Source: Actinoalloteichus_B caeruleus
GTDB lineage: Bacteria; Actinomycetota; Actinomycetes; Mycobacteriales; Pseudonocardiaceae
Reading direction: 5' to 3' (one strand)
DNA length: 64,000 nt
Assembly: GCF_000718005.1 (NCBI RefSeq)
Contig: NZ_JODV01000001.1
Shown here piece after piece: positions 62,060-64,000 of this stretch. The first letter of the stretch is position 1. The number at the start of each line of letters is the position of its first letter. Position numbers and translations under genes: made by a program. Under the pieces are notes generated by a model that worked only from the letters and a program-made list of their open reading frames with translations, was not told the DNA's origin and searched no databases.

Positions 62060-63241
62060 GTGACTCCTGCCCAACCGGCTGACACCGCACTCTCGCCGGA
62101 GACGGTGCGCGAGGCGCTGTCGCGGGTCGAGGACCCGGAGATCCACCGGCCCATCACCGAGATCGGGATGGTCAAGGACATCACCGTCGGTGAGGGCGGA
62201 GTGGTGGATGTCGGGATCTACCTGACGGTCGCCGGATGTCCCATGCGCGACCGCATCACCCGGGACGTCAAGGCAGCCGTCGAGGCGCTGCCCGGCGTCT
62301 CCGACGTGCGCGTCGAACTGGACGTGATGAGCGACGAGCAGCGTTCCGAACTGCGCAGGACGCTGCGCGGTGACTCGGCGGAACCGAGGATCCCCTTCGC
62401 CGAACCGGGCTCCCTCACCAGGGTGTACTGCGTGGCCTCCGGCAAGGGAGGCGTCGGGAAGTCCAGCGTGACGGTCAACCTCGCCGCCGCGTTGGCCGCG
62501 CGGGGTCTCTCGGTCGGCGTCGTCGACGCCGACATCTACGGGCACTCGGTCCCGAGGATGCTGGGGGCCTCCGGCAAGCCCACCAAGGTCGAGTCGATGA
62601 TCATGCCGCCGCAGGCGCACGGCGTGAAGGTCATCTCCATCGGCATGTTCACCCCCGGGAACTCCCCCGTGGTGTGGCGTGGCCCCATGCTCCACCGCGC
62701 CCTCCAGCAGTTCCTGGCCGACGTCTTCTGGGGCGACCTGGACATCCTGCTGCTCGACCTGCCCCCCGGCACCGGTGACATCGCCATCTCGGTCGCCCAG
62801 CTCATCCCCAACGCCGAGATCCTGGTCGTGACGACGCCGCAGCAGGCCGCCGCCGAGGTGGCCGAACGGGCCGGGGCGATCGCCATGCAGACGCGGCAGC
62901 GCATCGCGGGTGTGGTCGAGAACATGTCGTGGCTCGAACTGCCGGACGGTCAGCGGATGGAGCTGTTCGGCAGTGGCGGGGGCCAGCTGGTGGCGGACTC
63001 GCTCTCCCGGTCGGCGGGGGCCGAGGTCCCGCTGCTGGGTCAGGTGCCGCTGGACCAGCGCCTGCGGGAGAACGGCGACGCCGGCACCCCGCTGGTGCTC
63101 GCCGAGCCCACCGCCCCCGCCGCCCAGGTGCTGCTCGACGTCGCCAAGCGGCTCTCCGTGCGCGCACGCGGGCTCGCCGGTCAGATGCTGTCGGTGACGC
63201 CGGTCCGCCGTTCGAATCCAGCCGAGCGGAGCACAGGCTGA
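62060..63241 (+). CDS. mrp: Mrp/ApbC-type iron-sulfur cluster carrier ATPase
   Basis: The 393-residue product has an N-terminal MIP18/DUF59 domain (EDPEIHRPITEIGMV, VAGCPMRDRI) and a P-loop ATPase domain: GKGGVGKSSVTVNL at 128, DADIYGHSVP, and DLPPGTGDIAIS. It lacks the C-terminal CxxC that binds the cluster in E. coli ApbC and eukaryotic Nbp35; the region reads ENMSWLELPDG. TAGCAT at 61997-62002 could be its -10 box. GTG 62060 is the start. It is the Rv1229c counterpart. Confidence 0.94.
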   Translation: MTPAQPADTALSPETVREALSRVEDPEIHRPITEIGMVKDITVGEGGVVDVGIYLTVAGCPMRDRITRDVKAAVEALPGVSDVRVELDVMSDEQRSELRRTLRGDSAEPRIPFAEPGSLTRVYCVASGKGGVGKSSVTVNLAAALAARGLSVGVVDADIYGHSVPRMLGASGKPTKVESMIMPPQAHGVKVISIGMFTPGNSPVVWRGPMLHRALQQFLADVFWGDLDILLLDLPPGTGDIAISVAQLIPNAEILVVTTPQQAAAEVAERAGAIAMQTRQRIAGVVENMSWLELPDGQRMELFGSGGGQLVADSLSRSAGAEVPLLGQVPLDQRLRENGDAGTPLVLAEPTAPAAQVLLDVAKRLSVRARGLAGQMLSVTPVRRSNPAERSTG

Positions 63242-63261
63242 GCCGATCGGGGGAAGTTGGG

Positions 63262-63287
63262 TCGGGGCCGCCCTCGGGCGGCCCCGA
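63262..63287. terminator. hairpin terminator between mrp and tatB
   Basis: An 11-bp stem, TCGGGGCCGCC with its complement, closed by CTCG, lies between the convergent mrp and tatB genes. Confidence 0.65.
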
Positions 63288-63337
63288 TCGCGTTCGTGGC
63301 CGGTCTCCCGCGCCTCCGGGCCTCCCCCGGCGTGGGC

Positions 63338-63742
63338 TCAGGTGGCGTCGGGGTCGATGGGGGGGCGCTCCCCCGGCCGCAGGGACGGCTCAGGTGGGCG
63401 GGCGGGCCCCGAGCCGGCGGTGGGATGGCCGTTCGGCTTCTCCGGGGCGCCGTCCGCCAGCGGCCGGTCGTCGTCGAACAGCTTCCTGGCCTGGTCGGTG
63501 ATGGCCGTCTTCGGGTTCAGGTTCCGGAGACCACGCAGGTCCTCCAGCGGTTTGCGCAGTTCGTCGAACTCGGGGCCCATCTCCGAGCGGATCTGCTCAC
63601 GCGCTCCCGACGCGTAGTCGCGGACCTTGCGGATGGTGTTGCCCAACCAGGCGGCAGCGGCGGGCAGCCGTTCCGGGCCGAAGATGAACAGACCGACGAG
63701 CAGCAGCACGAACAGCTCCGGCCACCCAATGTTCTCGAACAC
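63338..63742 (-). CDS. tatB: Sec-independent translocase protein TatB
   Basis: 134 residues: one N-terminal helix with the FENIGWPELFVLLLVGLFIFGPERLP pattern (about residues 2-24), the glycine hinge, an amphipathic helix and a long acidic, proline-rich tail. It works with TatA and TatC to export folded, often cofactor-bearing proteins. GGAGGAGG lies just before the GTG. The HtrA-like gene is upstream in the same direction with an 83-base gap. Confidence 0.94.
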   Translation of the reverse strand: MFENIGWPELFVLLLVGLFIFGPERLPAAAAWLGNTIRKVRDYASGAREQIRSEMGPEFDELRKPLEDLRGLRNLNPKTAITDQARKLFDDDRPLADGAPEKPNGHPTAGSGPARPPEPSLRPGERPPIDPDAT

Positions 63743-63825
63743 CCTGGCACCTCCTCCGCACCCGCGAACAGCCTAACGGTTGCCCGGTCATGCGAAAGGG
63801 TCTCGGGTGGGACGGTTCCGGCCGG

Positions 63826-64000
63826 TCAGCGGTTCTGGTCCGAGTCGAGGATGACCGGGATCACCAGGACCCCGTCGCCCCGCACGATCTCCAGCTCGAT
63901 CTCGTCACCGATCTGGCGCTGGCCGACCGCGAGGAGCAGTTCGTCCGCGCCGCCCACGGGCTGGTCGTCGACCTTGGTGATGACGTCGCCCTCCTGGACA
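63826..64000 (-). CDS. htrA: HtrA-like serine protease, C-terminal PDZ domain (partial)
   Basis: The open end of the window holds 57 C-terminal residues in frame: VQEGDVITKVDDQPVGGADE followed by VGQRQIGDEIELEIVRG and VIPVILDSDQNR. This is the last part of a PDZ domain of the HtrA (DegP) type. The protease domain is outside the window. The order htrA-tatB matches Rv1223-Rv1224. Confidence 0.85.
   Translation of the reverse strand, partial: VQEGDVITKVDDQPVGGADELLLAVGQRQIGDEIELEIVRGDGVLVIPVILDSDQNR

Noticed and set aside
63210..63219. GTTCGAATCC, as in a tRNA T-loop
   Set aside because: It lies in the coding end of mrp. Flanking bases do not form a T-stem and no acceptor or anticodon arm is found.
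1..64000. CRISPR array, IS element or prophage
   Set aside because: No regularly spaced repeats, transposase, integrase or phage structural gene was seen on either strand.

Overview
The window is high-GC actinobacterial chromosome. Genes are tightly packed, often with 4-base GTGA/ATGA stop-start overlaps, GTG starts are frequent, and the third codon positions of clear genes are almost all G or C. The protein families and their order point to Mycobacteriales/Pseudonocardiales, most likely a Pseudonocardiales genus. This is inferred from gene content (WhiB7, AdnAB, MoeZ, DUF3107, LpqY-SugABC, F420-dependent oxidoreductase). No insertion sequence, phage gene, CRISPR array, rRNA or tRNA was seen.

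Two blocks match, family by family, two gene neighbourhoods that I recall from Mycobacterium tuberculosis. Positions 1-43 kb follow the Rv3193c-Rv3212 order: UPF0182 membrane protein, PDZ/Lon-type protease, DUF2342 zinc protein, an orphan E1-like/TOMM-type protein overlapping an ABC1 kinase, whiB7 with its attenuated leader, uvrD2, nudC, a TrkA-type K+ channel, the adnA-adnB recombination nuclease, an alkyltransferase-like protein, TIGR02569, moeZ, DUF3152, a lipV-like hydrolase, TetR, DUF3107, a ferritin-like protein, an RNA helicase and a PQQ-propeller protein. Insertions relative to that order include an M48-type peptidase, a DUF5679 zinc ribbon, an M16 peptidase pair, a DUF2207 protein, a zinc peptidase, HemD and a DUF574 methyltransferase. 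Positions 53.7-64 kb follow Rv1223-Rv1238 in reverse: lpqY-sugA-sugB-sugC trehalose importer, general stress protein, mrp, tatB and the PDZ end of an HtrA protease.

Between the blocks (43-53.7 kb) lies less conserved material: a hydrolase, a RecB-like nuclease, a PHP phosphoesterase, a PH-domain protein with a 55-residue membrane peptide, a DUF2332 protein, a 1.4-kb stretch without a recognisable gene, an ECF sigma factor with a membrane partner, a metallophosphoesterase and a ParB-like protein.

Functional themes are antibiotic stress (WhiB7, ABC1 kinase), DNA repair (UvrD2, AdnAB, alkyltransferase-like protein, RecB-like nuclease), NAD+/RNA decapping (NudC), sulfur transfer for molybdenum cofactor or thiocarboxylates (MoeZ), trehalose recycling (LpqY-SugABC), protein export (TatB) and envelope proteolysis. 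The most notable non-coding structures are the whiB7 leader (promoter with AT-rich box, upstream ORF, terminator and competing pairing), a 13-bp inverted repeat before the methyltransferase gene, a 17-bp direct repeat around the DUF5679 gene, and a perfect four-tract G-quadruplex motif near 60.07 kb.
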